Shown: positions 12,668-21,460 of the stretch, in pieces | Numbering within the stretch: the stretch's first letter is position 1 | Layout of the letters: every line of letters starts with the position of its first letter | Assembly: GCA_964582525.1 (NCBI GenBank) | Contig: CAZOSP010000036.1 | Location: 1-31,486, forward strand | Reading direction: 5' to 3' | Length of the DNA: 31,486 bases | DNA from: BB31 sp964582525 | GTDB taxonomy: Bacteria; Pseudomonadota; Gammaproteobacteria; Beggiatoales; Beggiatoaceae | Made by a program: the position numbers and the translations under genes | The notes under the pieces: generated by a model | Database searches by the model: none | What the model saw: the letters and a program-made list of their open reading frames with translations, nothing else | Told to the model about the DNA's origin: nothing

Positions 12668-15112
12668 TCAATGGGTTTGCACGGTTTGAGGGCTTTTTGT
12701 TGCTTCGCTTTGCTGTTTTTCTACAACTTGAGCGGGATTAAGCGTGATATCGTTCTTGGGCATGGGCATGGTTTGCAAGGCATATTGCAACACCTGCTCA
12801 ATCCATTTCACTTCAATAATCTTCAGATGGTCTTTGATATTGTTAGGAATTTCTGCCAAATCTCGATGGTTTTCTTGGGGAATCAAGACGGTTTTAATGC
12901 CGCCCCGTAGCGCGGCGAGCAATTTTTCCTTTAAGCCGCCAATCGGCAACACTTCGCCGCGCAGGGTGATTTCACCGGTCATTGCGACATCGGCGCGTAC
13001 CGGAATGTCGGTTAAAACCGAGACTAAGGCGATGCACATGCTGACACCCGCACTAGGACCGTCTTTAGGGGTCGCGCCTTCGGGAACATGAATATGAATG
13101 TCATGCTCTTGGTGAAAGTTTGGATCGATTCCTAAACTCAAGGCGCGACCGCGCACCACGCTCATTGCCGCTTGAATGGATTCTTGCATGACATCGCCGA
13201 GTTGTCCGGTATAAGTCAGCTTGCCTTTGCCTGGCATCCGCGCCGCTTCAATGGTCAACAAATCACCGCCCACTTCGGTCCATGCCAAGCCGGTGACTTG
13301 CCCAATGCGATCTTCGTCTTCCGCTAAACCATAACGGAAACGCTGCACGCCCAGATATTTTTCCAGATTGTCTGCGCAAATGATGGGCTTTTTATTGTCT
13401 AGTTTGGGTTTTTCAGTTTTTGCTGAGGCTTCATAGAGCAGGATTTCTTTCACCACTTTGCGACATAGTTTGGCGATTTCGCGCTCTAAATTACGTACTC
13501 CTGCTTCGCGTGTGTAATAACGGATAATCCCGCGAATCGCGCTTTCTTCTATATCCAATTCTTTAGTTTTCAGTCCGTTAGCTTCCATTTGCTTAGGCAG
13601 CAGATAGCTATTGGCAATTTTGATTTTTTCATCTTCGGTATAGCCCGGAATACGGATGACTTCCATGCGATCTAACAAGGGCGGCGGAATATTCAGCGTG
13701 TTCGCGGTAGCAATAAACATCACATCGGATAAGTCATAATCGACTTCTAAGTAATGATCATTGAAGGTGTGATTTTGCTCTGGGTCTAATACTTCTAACA
13801 AGGCAGAGGAAGGGTCACCACGAAAATCCATTGCCATTTTATCGACTTCATCTAATAAAAACAGCGGGTTACGTGTTCCAACGCGGGTTAAATTATGAAT
13901 AATTTTGCCCGGCATAGAGCCGATATAGGTACGTCGATGTCCGCGAATTTCTGCTTCATCGCGTACCCCGCCTAATGCCATGCGCACAAATTTGCGGTTA
14001 GTTGCGCGCGCAATGGATTTGCCTAAGGAGGTTTTCCCTACTCCCGGCGGTCCGACCAGACACAAAATAGGACCTTTGAGTTTTTTCACGCGCTGTTGCA
14101 CGGCTAAATATTCCAAAATGCGTTCTTTGACTTTTTCTAGTCCATAATGATCGGCTTCCAGCACTTCTTCGGCTTTGCTTAAATCACGACTGATTTTGCT
14201 GCGTTTTTTCCAAGGTACGCCGACCATAGCATCAATATAATTGCGCACCACAGTGGCTTCGGCAGACATCGGCGACATCATTTTTAGCTTATTTAATTCC
14301 GCATCGACTTTTTCGCGGGCTTCTTTTGGCATTCCCGACATTTCAATTTTTTCTGCCAGTTCTTCAATTTCATTAGGCACATCTTCCATGTCGCCTAATT
14401 CTTTTTGAATGGCTTTCATTTGCTCATTCAAATAATACTCACGTTGGCTTTTCTCCATCTGCCCTTTAACCCGCTTGCGGATGCTTTTTTCCACCTGTAA
14501 TAAATCAATTTCTGCTTCAATCAGATTGATTAAATATTCTAAACGCTCTCGCACACCAGCGATTTCGAGAATATGTTGCTTTTCTTCGAGTTTCACCACC
14601 ATGTGCGCGGCAATGGTATCGGCTAAACGACTGGGATCATCAATACTGTTTAGGGAATTTAAAATTTCCGGCGGGACTTTTTTGTTCAGCTTAATGTACT
14701 GCTCAAACTGCGCAATAATGGAACGTGACAACACTTCGGTTTCGCGTTTATCCAATTCAGAGCCAGACCATAACTCAATTTGTGCTGTAAAAAACGCATC
14801 TGAATCCAAAAAATTCAATACTTTAGCGCGTTGATTGCCTTCCACTAGCAGCTTAATAGTGCCATCGGGCAATTTTAATAATTGCAAAATACTCGACACC
14901 GTACCGACTTCATAAATATCGGAAATTTGCGGATCATCATCTGAGGCACTTTTTTGTGCCACAAGCAAAATTTGCTTATCCTCCGCCATTGCCAATTCAA
15001 GCGCGTGGATCGATTTTTCACGTCCGACAAATAAGGGGATGACCATGTGCGGGTAAACCACCACATCGCGCAAAGGCAAAATCGGCAAGATGGTATCTAA
15101 TTCGTTTTTCAT
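12668..15112 (-). CDS. lon: ATP-dependent protease Lon
   Basis: Lon is a hexameric cytoplasmic AAA+ serine protease that degrades misfolded and regulatory proteins. The 814-residue protein has an N-terminal substrate-binding domain (about 8-200), a helical region, and the AAA+ module with Walker A GPPGVGKT (K360) and LDEVDK. The protease domain has S687 in DGPSAG and K730 in GGLKEK as the catalytic dyad. A tail of about 25 residues extends beyond the usual end. The ATG at 15112 follows an AAAGAGA stretch. No sigma-32-type promoter was recognised upstream. Confidence 0.97.
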   Translation of the reverse strand: MKNELDTILPILPLRDVVVYPHMVIPLFVGREKSIHALELAMAEDKQILLVAQKSASDDDPQISDIYEVGTVSSILQLLKLPDGTIKLLVEGNQRAKVLNFLDSDAFFTAQIELWSGSELDKRETEVLSRSIIAQFEQYIKLNKKVPPEILNSLNSIDDPSRLADTIAAHMVVKLEEKQHILEIAGVRERLEYLINLIEAEIDLLQVEKSIRKRVKGQMEKSQREYYLNEQMKAIQKELGDMEDVPNEIEELAEKIEMSGMPKEAREKVDAELNKLKMMSPMSAEATVVRNYIDAMVGVPWKKRSKISRDLSKAEEVLEADHYGLEKVKERILEYLAVQQRVKKLKGPILCLVGPPGVGKTSLGKSIARATNRKFVRMALGGVRDEAEIRGHRRTYIGSMPGKIIHNLTRVGTRNPLFLLDEVDKMAMDFRGDPSSALLEVLDPEQNHTFNDHYLEVDYDLSDVMFIATANTLNIPPPLLDRMEVIRIPGYTEDEKIKIANSYLLPKQMEANGLKTKELDIEESAIRGIIRYYTREAGVRNLEREIAKLCRKVVKEILLYEASAKTEKPKLDNKKPIICADNLEKYLGVQRFRYGLAEDEDRIGQVTGLAWTEVGGDLLTIEAARMPGKGKLTYTGQLGDVMQESIQAAMSVVRGRALSLGIDPNFHQEHDIHIHVPEGATPKDGPSAGVSMCIALVSVLTDIPVRADVAMTGEITLRGEVLPIGGLKEKLLAALRGGIKTVLIPQENHRDLAEIPNNIKDHLKIIEVKWIEQVLQYALQTMPMPKNDITLNPAQVVEKQQSEATKSPQTVQTH

Positions 15113-15297
15113 TATGAGTGTCTCTTTTTGTAAGGGGATGTTCTAAAAATCGGTGATTTCGTGTCTAATAGCGGCTGGCATTGCAGCACACAAAAGTGAC
15201 TAGCGATTTGATAGATTTCATTATTGTGCTAGGGTTTGGAGACATCAAGCACTGTTTCTTCACTTTTCCTAAATTTTGTAGCAAAATCAACACGCTT

Positions 15298-15347
15298 AAC
15301 TGTAAGCATTTGACCCGTGAACAAACCTGTCAGGTTTAAGCGCGGAC
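15298..15347 (+). repeat. Dispersed repeat family A, copy 2 (partial)
   Basis: It contains ACTGTAAGCATTTGACC, GTGAAC and the core AAACCTGTCAGGTTTAAGCG. The order of segments is rearranged compared with copies 1 and 6. It lies in the gap between divergent lon and hisC. Confidence 0.6.
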
Positions 15348-15389
15348 TCAAAACGCTTGCGTTTGATTAATATCCATTGGACTTAACGC

Positions 15390-16469
15390 ATGTCACACAT
15401 AGAAACCCTCCGCGACACCTGGATTCGCCGCGACATTCTGGCTCTATCTGCTTACCCGGTTCCCCCTGCTGACAATCTCATCAAATTGGATGCGATGGAG
15501 AACCCCTACACTTGGGATGAAGAGCTGCGAGCAGCATGGCTAAATGAACTTGCCAAAGTCAGCATTAATCGCTATCCCGACTCCGCCGCTCATGCGGTCA
15601 AAGCTGCCTTGCGACAAGCCATGCAGATTCCCGACGACGTGGATATAATCTTGGGCAATGGCTCAGATGAACTCATCCAAATGCTAGTTTTAGCGGTAAG
15701 CGGCGCAGATCGGGTGCTGCTTGCCCCGGAACCCGGTTTTGTCATGTACAAGATGTTGGCACAAATTATTGGGATGCAATACCAGGGCGTGCCGCTACAA
15801 GCGCGAGATTTCAGCCTAGACCTAGATGCCATGCTGGATGCTATCGAACAATACCAGCCTGCCTTGATTTTTCTAGCCTATCCAAATAACCCCAGCGGCA
15901 ATCTATTTGAGCGCGACGCGGTGGAACGCATTATCACCGCTGCCAGCGGCTTTGTGGTGATTGATGAAGCCTACTGCGCCTTTGCTGATGATAGCTTTGT
16001 CAATGATTTAGGTAAATATGACAATCTGCTGCTGATGCGCACGGTATCGAAAATCGGCTTGGCGGGTTTGCGTCTAGGTTTATTGGCGGGTTCTCGCGTC
16101 TGCTTGCAAGAACTGGAGAAAATTCGCCTGCCCTACAATATTAACGCACTCACCCAAGCCAGTGCCGTATTCGCCCTCAAGCACTATGACCGCTTACTCG
16201 AACAAACTGAGCAAATCCGCGTATCGCGCCACCAAATGCTGGATTGCTTGCAAAGTTTGAGTGCCATCCAAGTCTGGCCCAGCCAAGCCAATTTTATGTT
16301 ATTCCGCGTTCCCAACGCGCCCAGCACATTCGCCAAACTCAAAGACAACGGCATTTTAATTAAAAATCTGCACGGCTCTCACCCGCTGCTAGAACATTGC
16401 TTGCGCGTCACCGTCGGCAAACCCGAAGAAAACCGTACTTTTCTGGAAGTTTTACGCAATGCCGTGTGA
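15390..16469 (+). CDS. hisC: Histidinol-phosphate aminotransferase
   Basis: HisC converts imidazole acetol phosphate to histidinol phosphate in histidine synthesis. The 359-residue PLP enzyme (fold type I) has LDAMENPY (about 33-40), GNGSDELI (89-96), AYPNNPSG (163-170), IDEAYCAF (191-198) and the PLP lysine K221 in TVSKIGLAGLRLG. Arginines of the C-terminal substrate site appear in LRVTVGKPEEN. It is alone here, not in a his operon. The ATG has only a weak binding site (GGA). Confidence 0.94.
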   Translation: MSHIETLRDTWIRRDILALSAYPVPPADNLIKLDAMENPYTWDEELRAAWLNELAKVSINRYPDSAAHAVKAALRQAMQIPDDVDIILGNGSDELIQMLVLAVSGADRVLLAPEPGFVMYKMLAQIIGMQYQGVPLQARDFSLDLDAMLDAIEQYQPALIFLAYPNNPSGNLFERDAVERIITAASGFVVIDEAYCAFADDSFVNDLGKYDNLLLMRTVSKIGLAGLRLGLLAGSRVCLQELEKIRLPYNINALTQASAVFALKHYDRLLEQTEQIRVSRHQMLDCLQSLSAIQVWPSQANFMLFRVPNAPSTFAKLKDNGILIKNLHGSHPLLEHCLRVTVGKPEENRTFLEVLRNAV

Positions 16470-16473
16470 TTTC

Positions 16474-16528
16474 TTAGTGGTTAGTGGTCAGTGGTTAGTG
16501 GTTCATGCCCTTCACTAATCACTAACCA
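16474..16528 (+). repeat. TTAGTGG heptamer array with inverted arm
   Basis: Four heptamers in tandem (TTAGTGG, TTAGTGG, TCAGTGG, TTAGTGG; 16474-16501) are followed by the inverted sequence CACTAATCACTAACCA (16513-16528), so the locus can form a hairpin. Similar arrays lie at 17521-17540 (inverted orientation) and 22588-22611. Confidence 0.85.
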
Positions 16529-16566
16529 TCAAACTTATTAGATTTTTCTATCACAGGAATTAAATA

Positions 16567-17487
16567 ATGAAATGTGTGTTATGCGGTAATGAGGATATGT
16601 TTGAAGATGTGTCGCAGCGTGATGCAAAATCTTCACAAAAACTCATTGTATCTATATGCGTTCAATGTGGACTTATCCAACAAAATCCCATCCCATTGAC
16701 AAAGCAACTGAGAGCCTATTATGCACATCATTATCGTCAAGACTATAAAAGCCGCTATACGCCAAAAAACAAACACATTTACCGTGCCGGCAAAATAGCC
16801 TTGCAACGCTTAAAATACTTAAAAAAGGTGGGTATCATCAGCGGTACGCTGCTAGATGTTGGCGCGGGAGGCGGGGAATTTGTGTATTTATCCAGCAAAT
16901 CGGGCTTTCAATCACAGGGGATAGAACCCAATATTGGCTATTCCGAGTATGCCCAGCATGAATATCAAGCCCAAGTCATTACGGGCGAATTAGAAGAGGT
17001 TATCAATACCTATGATATTATTACTGCCTTTCATGTGCTAGAGCATTTTCCCGCACCCATTTCTGCCCTTAAAAAATTACACAGCCTTTTAAATAAAGAA
17101 GGTATTTTATTTGTTGAAGTACCCTGGATTGAAGCCAACGATGCCTCACCCAGCAATATTTACTTTAAGGCTCACATTGTATACTTTAGTATAGATACAT
17201 TGATTGCTGCTGCCAGCCCATATTTTGATGTTGTTATGGTTGATACATCTTCTAATCTGCGTATTGTTTTTCAGGCAAAACACAGTCCCGCGCCACTCAG
17301 TTTACCGAGTGCTAGTTCTGTCATAAAGCTACGACAAAGAGTACAAGCAAAAGGTTGGTTTGAATACTTATTAAAAGGCAAGGGTTATCAAAAACCCATT
17401 AGCAAATTATTCAATGCGATAGAAGAATGGCAAGCGCATGGCAAGCCCCCTAAAAAAATACTAGATGAACTCTATGATGCTTTCTAA
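16567..17487 (+). CDS. SAM-dependent methyltransferase with N-terminal zinc ribbon
   Basis: This 306-residue protein has an N-terminal four-cysteine knuckle (C3, C6, C31, C34) followed by a class I methyltransferase fold. SAM-binding motif I is LLDVGAGGGEF (95-105), the acidic residue of motif II lies in GIEPN, and HVLEHF is the motif IV region. The layout resembles zinc-binding plus Methyltransf_23-type proteins that act on sugars, polyketides or cell-surface molecules; the substrate is not predictable. The ATG follows AGGA. The gene is flanked by heptamer arrays in opposite orientation and has no functional partner beside it, so it may be an acquired single-gene cassette. Confidence 0.85.
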   Translation: MKCVLCGNEDMFEDVSQRDAKSSQKLIVSICVQCGLIQQNPIPLTKQLRAYYAHHYRQDYKSRYTPKNKHIYRAGKIALQRLKYLKKVGIISGTLLDVGAGGGEFVYLSSKSGFQSQGIEPNIGYSEYAQHEYQAQVITGELEEVINTYDIITAFHVLEHFPAPISALKKLHSLLNKEGILFVEVPWIEANDASPSNIYFKAHIVYFSIDTLIAAASPYFDVVMVDTSSNLRIVFQAKHSPAPLSLPSASSVIKLRQRVQAKGWFEYLLKGKGYQKPISKLFNAIEEWQAHGKPPKKILDELYDAF

Positions 17488-17520
17488 GTCATCAAAAGGA
17501 AACCTAGTATAAACTTCGAT

Positions 17521-17540
17521 CCACTAACCACTAACCACTA
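17521..17540 (-). repeat. Heptamer array, inverted relative to that at 16474
   Basis: The plus strand reads CCACTAA, CCACTAA, CCACTA, the complement of the TTAGTGG array on the other side of the methyltransferase gene. Confidence 0.8.
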
Positions 17541-17610
17541 CCTTTTGAGTTCTGGATATGATTAAATCTTTATTCCCAAGTACCCATTCTGCAAAATAAG
17601 GAAAACTTTT

Positions 17611-18189
17611 ATGTTTAGTGACTTATCTAAAACGATTTTTTTCGGCTTTATGCTATTGTTGCTGAGTGCTTGTAGCAGTCGCTCAACCTATACGGGTGAT
17701 GATCAAACGCCGACCCGCCGTGTTGCGCCGGGGGCAATCGGCACATTATCAGCGGCTCATGCGCAAGCTATAGAACCCGGCGTATTTAACGGTATCACCG
17801 CAGCGCATAACCGCTGGCGGCAACCGCTGGGTATCGCGCCGTTGCTGTGGTCAGATACGCTGGCAACAGAAGCCCAGCAATGGGCAAATAGCCTGCAACA
17901 ACAAGGCTGTCGTTTGCGCCATGATGCAAGTTCTCATTACGGCGAAAATTTAGCCGCAGGCACCGGTTTAACGGCGGAAGGCGCGGTGCGTTTGTGGACT
18001 GATGAAGCGGCTTTTTACGATGTGCGTAATAATGCTTGCATGACCGGGCAAGTGTGCGGACACTATACTCAAGTGGTATGGCGCGACACCCAAGAATTGG
18101 GTTGCGGCGTGGCTTATTGCCAGCAATTTGCCGTGTGGGTGTGTCGTTATAATCCGTCCGGCAATGTGATTGGCTATAGACCCTATTAG
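17611..18189 (+). CDS. CAP-domain (SCP/PR-1-like) lipoprotein
   Basis: The 192-residue protein has a lipoprotein signal (FFGFMLLLLSAC, lipidated C21), so it is expected in the periplasm or attached to the outer membrane. The rest is a CAP superfamily domain: AAHNRWR (about 64-70), the cysteine-rich HYGENLAAG region, GHYTQVVWRDTQELGCG (about 149-165) and a C-terminal CRYNPSGN. The histidines and cysteines typical of eukaryotic-like PR-1 proteins are conserved. Bacterial members have no well-defined role; matrix or cell-envelope binding has been proposed. AAGGA precedes the start. Confidence 0.9.
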   Translation: MFSDLSKTIFFGFMLLLLSACSSRSTYTGDDQTPTRRVAPGAIGTLSAAHAQAIEPGVFNGITAAHNRWRQPLGIAPLLWSDTLATEAQQWANSLQQQGCRLRHDASSHYGENLAAGTGLTAEGAVRLWTDEAAFYDVRNNACMTGQVCGHYTQVVWRDTQELGCGVAYCQQFAVWVCRYNPSGNVIGYRPY

Positions 18190-18215
18190 TGTCTTCAATG
18201 CCTATCATCTCTACC

Positions 18216-18240
18216 CCGACAGTTTTTAAAGCCTGTCAGG
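18216..18240 (+). repeat. Dispersed repeat family A, copy 3 (core only)
   Basis: CCGACAGTTTTTAAA followed by GCCTGTCAGG is a slightly degenerate form of the double palindrome seen intact at 22668-22699. It lies between the CAP lipoprotein and chemoreceptor genes. Confidence 0.55.
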
Positions 18241-18284
18241 TTTCTCTAAATCGTTTTTAGAAAATGCTTGTTAAGGATAACTCC

Positions 18285-20846
18285 ATGTTTAAAAATCTCA
18301 AAATTGGTATCAAACTCGCCATTGGCTTTGCTTGTGTCCTATTGCTCACTATCGGCATTGCTTGGTTGAGTTGGAAAGGCTTGGGCGATGTTTTGCATCG
18401 TGTTGATACTAGCGATGATATGAGTAATTTAGTCAAAAGTATTTATGCTGCACGAGTAGAAGCAGTGCGTTTTACCGCCACTGAAAATCCTCAATATGCG
18501 AATAATACAACAGAAGAAGTCAATCAACTGATACAGCAGGCTGAAATCACTAAAGCTAAATTTGTACAACAAAACAATATTGAGCAAATGAATACCGTAC
18601 AGAAAGTGGCGCGTGATTATTTACAAGCATTGCAGGATTTTCAAAAATTATCAGAAGAGAAACAAACGGCGCTGGCAGAAATGCGGGCTAAAGCTTATCA
18701 TCTGTTAGATCAAACAGAACAAATTGATCGTAAGCAGACCCAACAGTTACAAGAGATTTTAAGTAACAATCAAGCCTTTATTCTCGATAAATTTGAGAAA
18801 TCTGCCGCTGCAAGTCTCTTAGTAGAGTTAATTTTGCGGGCTAAAGCCATTCGTGTAGAACTGGTGCAGAATCCACAAAATGAAGCCTTGCTGGCTCAAT
18901 GGAAAGTGGTTAATGGCGAGTTTTTGCAATTAGTCGAAAATTTAAAAACTGAGTTAAAATTAAAAAATGATTTACAAGCAGCAGAAAACATTTTGTTAGA
19001 ATACAGCCAATATCGTCAATTATTGACTGATTACCTGACTGACAAAAGTCTCGGCAATGCACAACAAAGCCAGCTTGATTTTTTGCTTGAATTGACTGAA
19101 AAGACGATAAAAAACGCACAAAGTATTCATCAGAGTCAACAGCAACAATTAAAAACCGGTTTGCTTGAGAGTGAAAAAAACGTTAACGATAAACTCACAA
19201 AATCGCATACGGCAAATGAGATTCTTCAGCTCTACTTAGAAGCGCGAAAAAATGAAAAAGAATTCATTATTGCGCACACTGATGAGTATGTGAAAAAGTC
19301 TCACAGCGGTACAGAAAAAGCTTTAAAACTCGCAGAAGCATTGGTGGCTTCATTTCAAAATGAGACCAATATTCAACATGGGCAACAGTTAATCACCGCC
19401 TTACAAGCCTACCGTCAAGCATTTGATCACTATGTTAATGTGCAACAGCAACAAAGCAAACAAGAAAACCGCATGTTGCAGGCTGCCGAACAAGCGCAAG
19501 CTACTAGCGAAGCGGCGCGGCTTGACCAAGAACAAAAAATGCAAACAGCAACAGATAACACGCGCTTTTGGGTGAGCCTGGCGGCTTTGGTGGCGATTAT
19601 GCTGGGTGCTTTAGTGGCGTTCTTTATTACTCGCATGATTACGCGCCCAATTAATCAAGGTATGCAACTGGCGACAGAAATCGCGCAAGGCAATTTAACC
19701 CGCGATATAAAGGTCGATAGCCATGATGAAATTGGACAACTCATGCAAGCCTTACAAACCATGAAACAACGCTTGTTTGAAGTGGTCAGTCAAGTCCGCA
19801 TATCCAGCAATGATTTGTTCAGCGCGGCAGAAAATTTAAGCGTGACCTCTCAGGCATTGAGCCAATCTGCCAGCGAACAAGCTGCCAGCGTGGAACAAAC
19901 CAGTGCTTCCTTAGAAGAAATTTCTGCTTCCATTGCGCAAACCGCCGACAATGCTAAATCAACCGACCGCCTCGCCACGCAAACCGCACAACAAGCCAAT
20001 GAAGGCGGTACTGCGGTAACGAATACGGTGGGTGCGATGAAAGAAATTGCTGACAAAATCAGCATTATTGAAGAAATTGCCTATCAGACTAACTTGCTGG
20101 CACTCAACGCAGCGATTGAAGCAGCACGCGCAGGCGAACATGGTAAAGGCTTTGCGGTGGTCGCCGCAGAAGTGCGTAAATTGGCGGAAAACAGCCAAAT
20201 CGCTGCCAAAGAAATCAGTGAATTAGCCAGTAGCAGCGTGGCAGTGGCAGAAAACGCCGGGCATTTGTTGAATAAAATCGTGCCAAATACCAACAACACA
20301 GCGGAGTTAATTCAAGAAATCACCGCTGCCTCACTTGAACAAAACAGCGGCGTGCAGCAGATCAATATGACCATGGGGCAGCTTGATCAGGTCACCCAGC
20401 AAAATGCTTCTGCCTCCGAAGAACTGGCTGCCACTGCCCAGCAAATCAATGATCGTTCTATACAACTGCAAGAGTACATGGCTTATTTCAAATTGGACGC
20501 AACACAGCTTGAAACGCGCAGCGATAAAAACGTTAAGTCCTTGAGCAACACGCCCAACAAGTCAGCGCACAGCACTACCACCAGCAAACCCAAGAATCCA
20601 GCTAAAGCAGCTCATAAATTACATGTTGTGCATCCACACTCTGCCGCATTGCCCGCAATGAAAGCAAGCACCGCAACAGACAACCCTAAAGCGGCGCAAG
20701 AAAAGCTGCCCGAAAGCCAAACCGCCGAGGACAAATCCGTGCATCCGCATCCATTAGTGGATAAGCCGAATTTGCAGCCGAATTTACAAAAATTGCACGG
20801 TTTGCAGGTTCAGCGTCCCAATGAAAAAGATTTTGAGCGATTTTAA
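18285..20846 (+). CDS. Methyl-accepting chemotaxis protein with large helical sensor
   Basis: This 853-residue chemoreceptor signals to CheA/CheW. Two membrane helices (about 11-31 and 428-448) bracket a roughly 395-residue, predominantly helical and Q/E/K-rich periplasmic domain. That resembles helical bimodular (HBM-type) sensors but is longer. A HAMP domain (about 449-500) and the cytoplasmic coiled-coil follow, with the conserved tip EIAYQTNLLALNAAIEAARAG (about 595-615). The final ~100 residues are a low-complexity tail rich in K, P, H and N, without a CheR-binding NWETF-type pentapeptide. The ATG at 18285 is preferred (AAGGA nine bases upstream) over one at 18264. Ligand unknown. Confidence 0.92.
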   Translation: MFKNLKIGIKLAIGFACVLLLTIGIAWLSWKGLGDVLHRVDTSDDMSNLVKSIYAARVEAVRFTATENPQYANNTTEEVNQLIQQAEITKAKFVQQNNIEQMNTVQKVARDYLQALQDFQKLSEEKQTALAEMRAKAYHLLDQTEQIDRKQTQQLQEILSNNQAFILDKFEKSAAASLLVELILRAKAIRVELVQNPQNEALLAQWKVVNGEFLQLVENLKTELKLKNDLQAAENILLEYSQYRQLLTDYLTDKSLGNAQQSQLDFLLELTEKTIKNAQSIHQSQQQQLKTGLLESEKNVNDKLTKSHTANEILQLYLEARKNEKEFIIAHTDEYVKKSHSGTEKALKLAEALVASFQNETNIQHGQQLITALQAYRQAFDHYVNVQQQQSKQENRMLQAAEQAQATSEAARLDQEQKMQTATDNTRFWVSLAALVAIMLGALVAFFITRMITRPINQGMQLATEIAQGNLTRDIKVDSHDEIGQLMQALQTMKQRLFEVVSQVRISSNDLFSAAENLSVTSQALSQSASEQAASVEQTSASLEEISASIAQTADNAKSTDRLATQTAQQANEGGTAVTNTVGAMKEIADKISIIEEIAYQTNLLALNAAIEAARAGEHGKGFAVVAAEVRKLAENSQIAAKEISELASSSVAVAENAGHLLNKIVPNTNNTAELIQEITAASLEQNSGVQQINMTMGQLDQVTQQNASASEELAATAQQINDRSIQLQEYMAYFKLDATQLETRSDKNVKSLSNTPNKSAHSTTTSKPKNPAKAAHKLHVVHPHSAALPAMKASTATDNPKAAQEKLPESQTAEDKSVHPHPLVDKPNLQPNLQKLHGLQVQRPNEKDFERF

Positions 20847-20967
20847 GCAAAACTCGTAGCGATGCTGGGGCGGTACGGTCCCAGTCGCCGAAGCCGCCGC
20901 AGGCAGCGTATCGTTTAGCCCTACCCCTAACCCCTACTCTTAAAAACCATCTACAACGGAGATACCT

Positions 20968-21456
20968 ATGCAGCCAGTCGTCGGCGTTATTATGGGTTCA
21001 AAATCTGATTGGGACACTATGCAGCATTGTGTTGACATGCTTGAAAAACTCGACATAGCGCACGAAACGCGAGTGGTATCAGCCCATCGCACCCCCGAAC
21101 TCTTGTTTGACTACGCTGGCTCGGCAGCTGAACGCGGCTTGCAAGTGATTATCGCAGGTGCTGGCGGCGCGGCGCATTTGCCCGGCATGACAGCGGCAAA
21201 AACCCTATTACCCGTGCTGGGCGTACCCATACAATCCAAAGCCTTAAACGGCATGGATTCCTTGCTGTCAATAGCACAAATGCCCGCCGGTATTCCGGTC
21301 GCCACCTTAGCGATTGGCAAAGCTGGCGCGATCAACGCCGCTCTGTTAGCCGCCAGCATCTTGGCTCACCAGCATCCACACATCCACGAAACGCTGGCAC
21401 GTTTTCGCCAAGCGCAAACTGCGGACGTACTGGCTAATCCCGATCCCAAGGTGTAA
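20968..21456 (+). CDS. purE: N5-carboxyaminoimidazole ribonucleotide mutase
   Basis: PurE (class I) moves the carboxyl group of N5-CAIR to C4, giving CAIR in purine synthesis. The 162-residue protein has the signature GSKSDW (10-15), SAHRTP (38-43) with the catalytic histidine H40, and AGAGGAAHLPGM (63-74). It is followed 4 bp later by purK, its functional partner. GGAG precedes the start. Confidence 0.97.
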   Translation: MQPVVGVIMGSKSDWDTMQHCVDMLEKLDIAHETRVVSAHRTPELLFDYAGSAAERGLQVIIAGAGGAAHLPGMTAAKTLLPVLGVPIQSKALNGMDSLLSIAQMPAGIPVATLAIGKAGAINAALLAASILAHQHPHIHETLARFRQAQTADVLANPDPKV

Positions 21457-21460
21457 CTGC

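Noticed and set aside
15113..15389. Heat-shock (sigma-32) promoter for lon
   Set aside because: No convincing CTTGAA / CCCCAT-type pair at correct spacing was found on the minus strand.
16474..16528. CRISPR-like short repeats
   Set aside because: The units are contiguous 7-mers without spacers, so this is a tandem array, not CRISPR.
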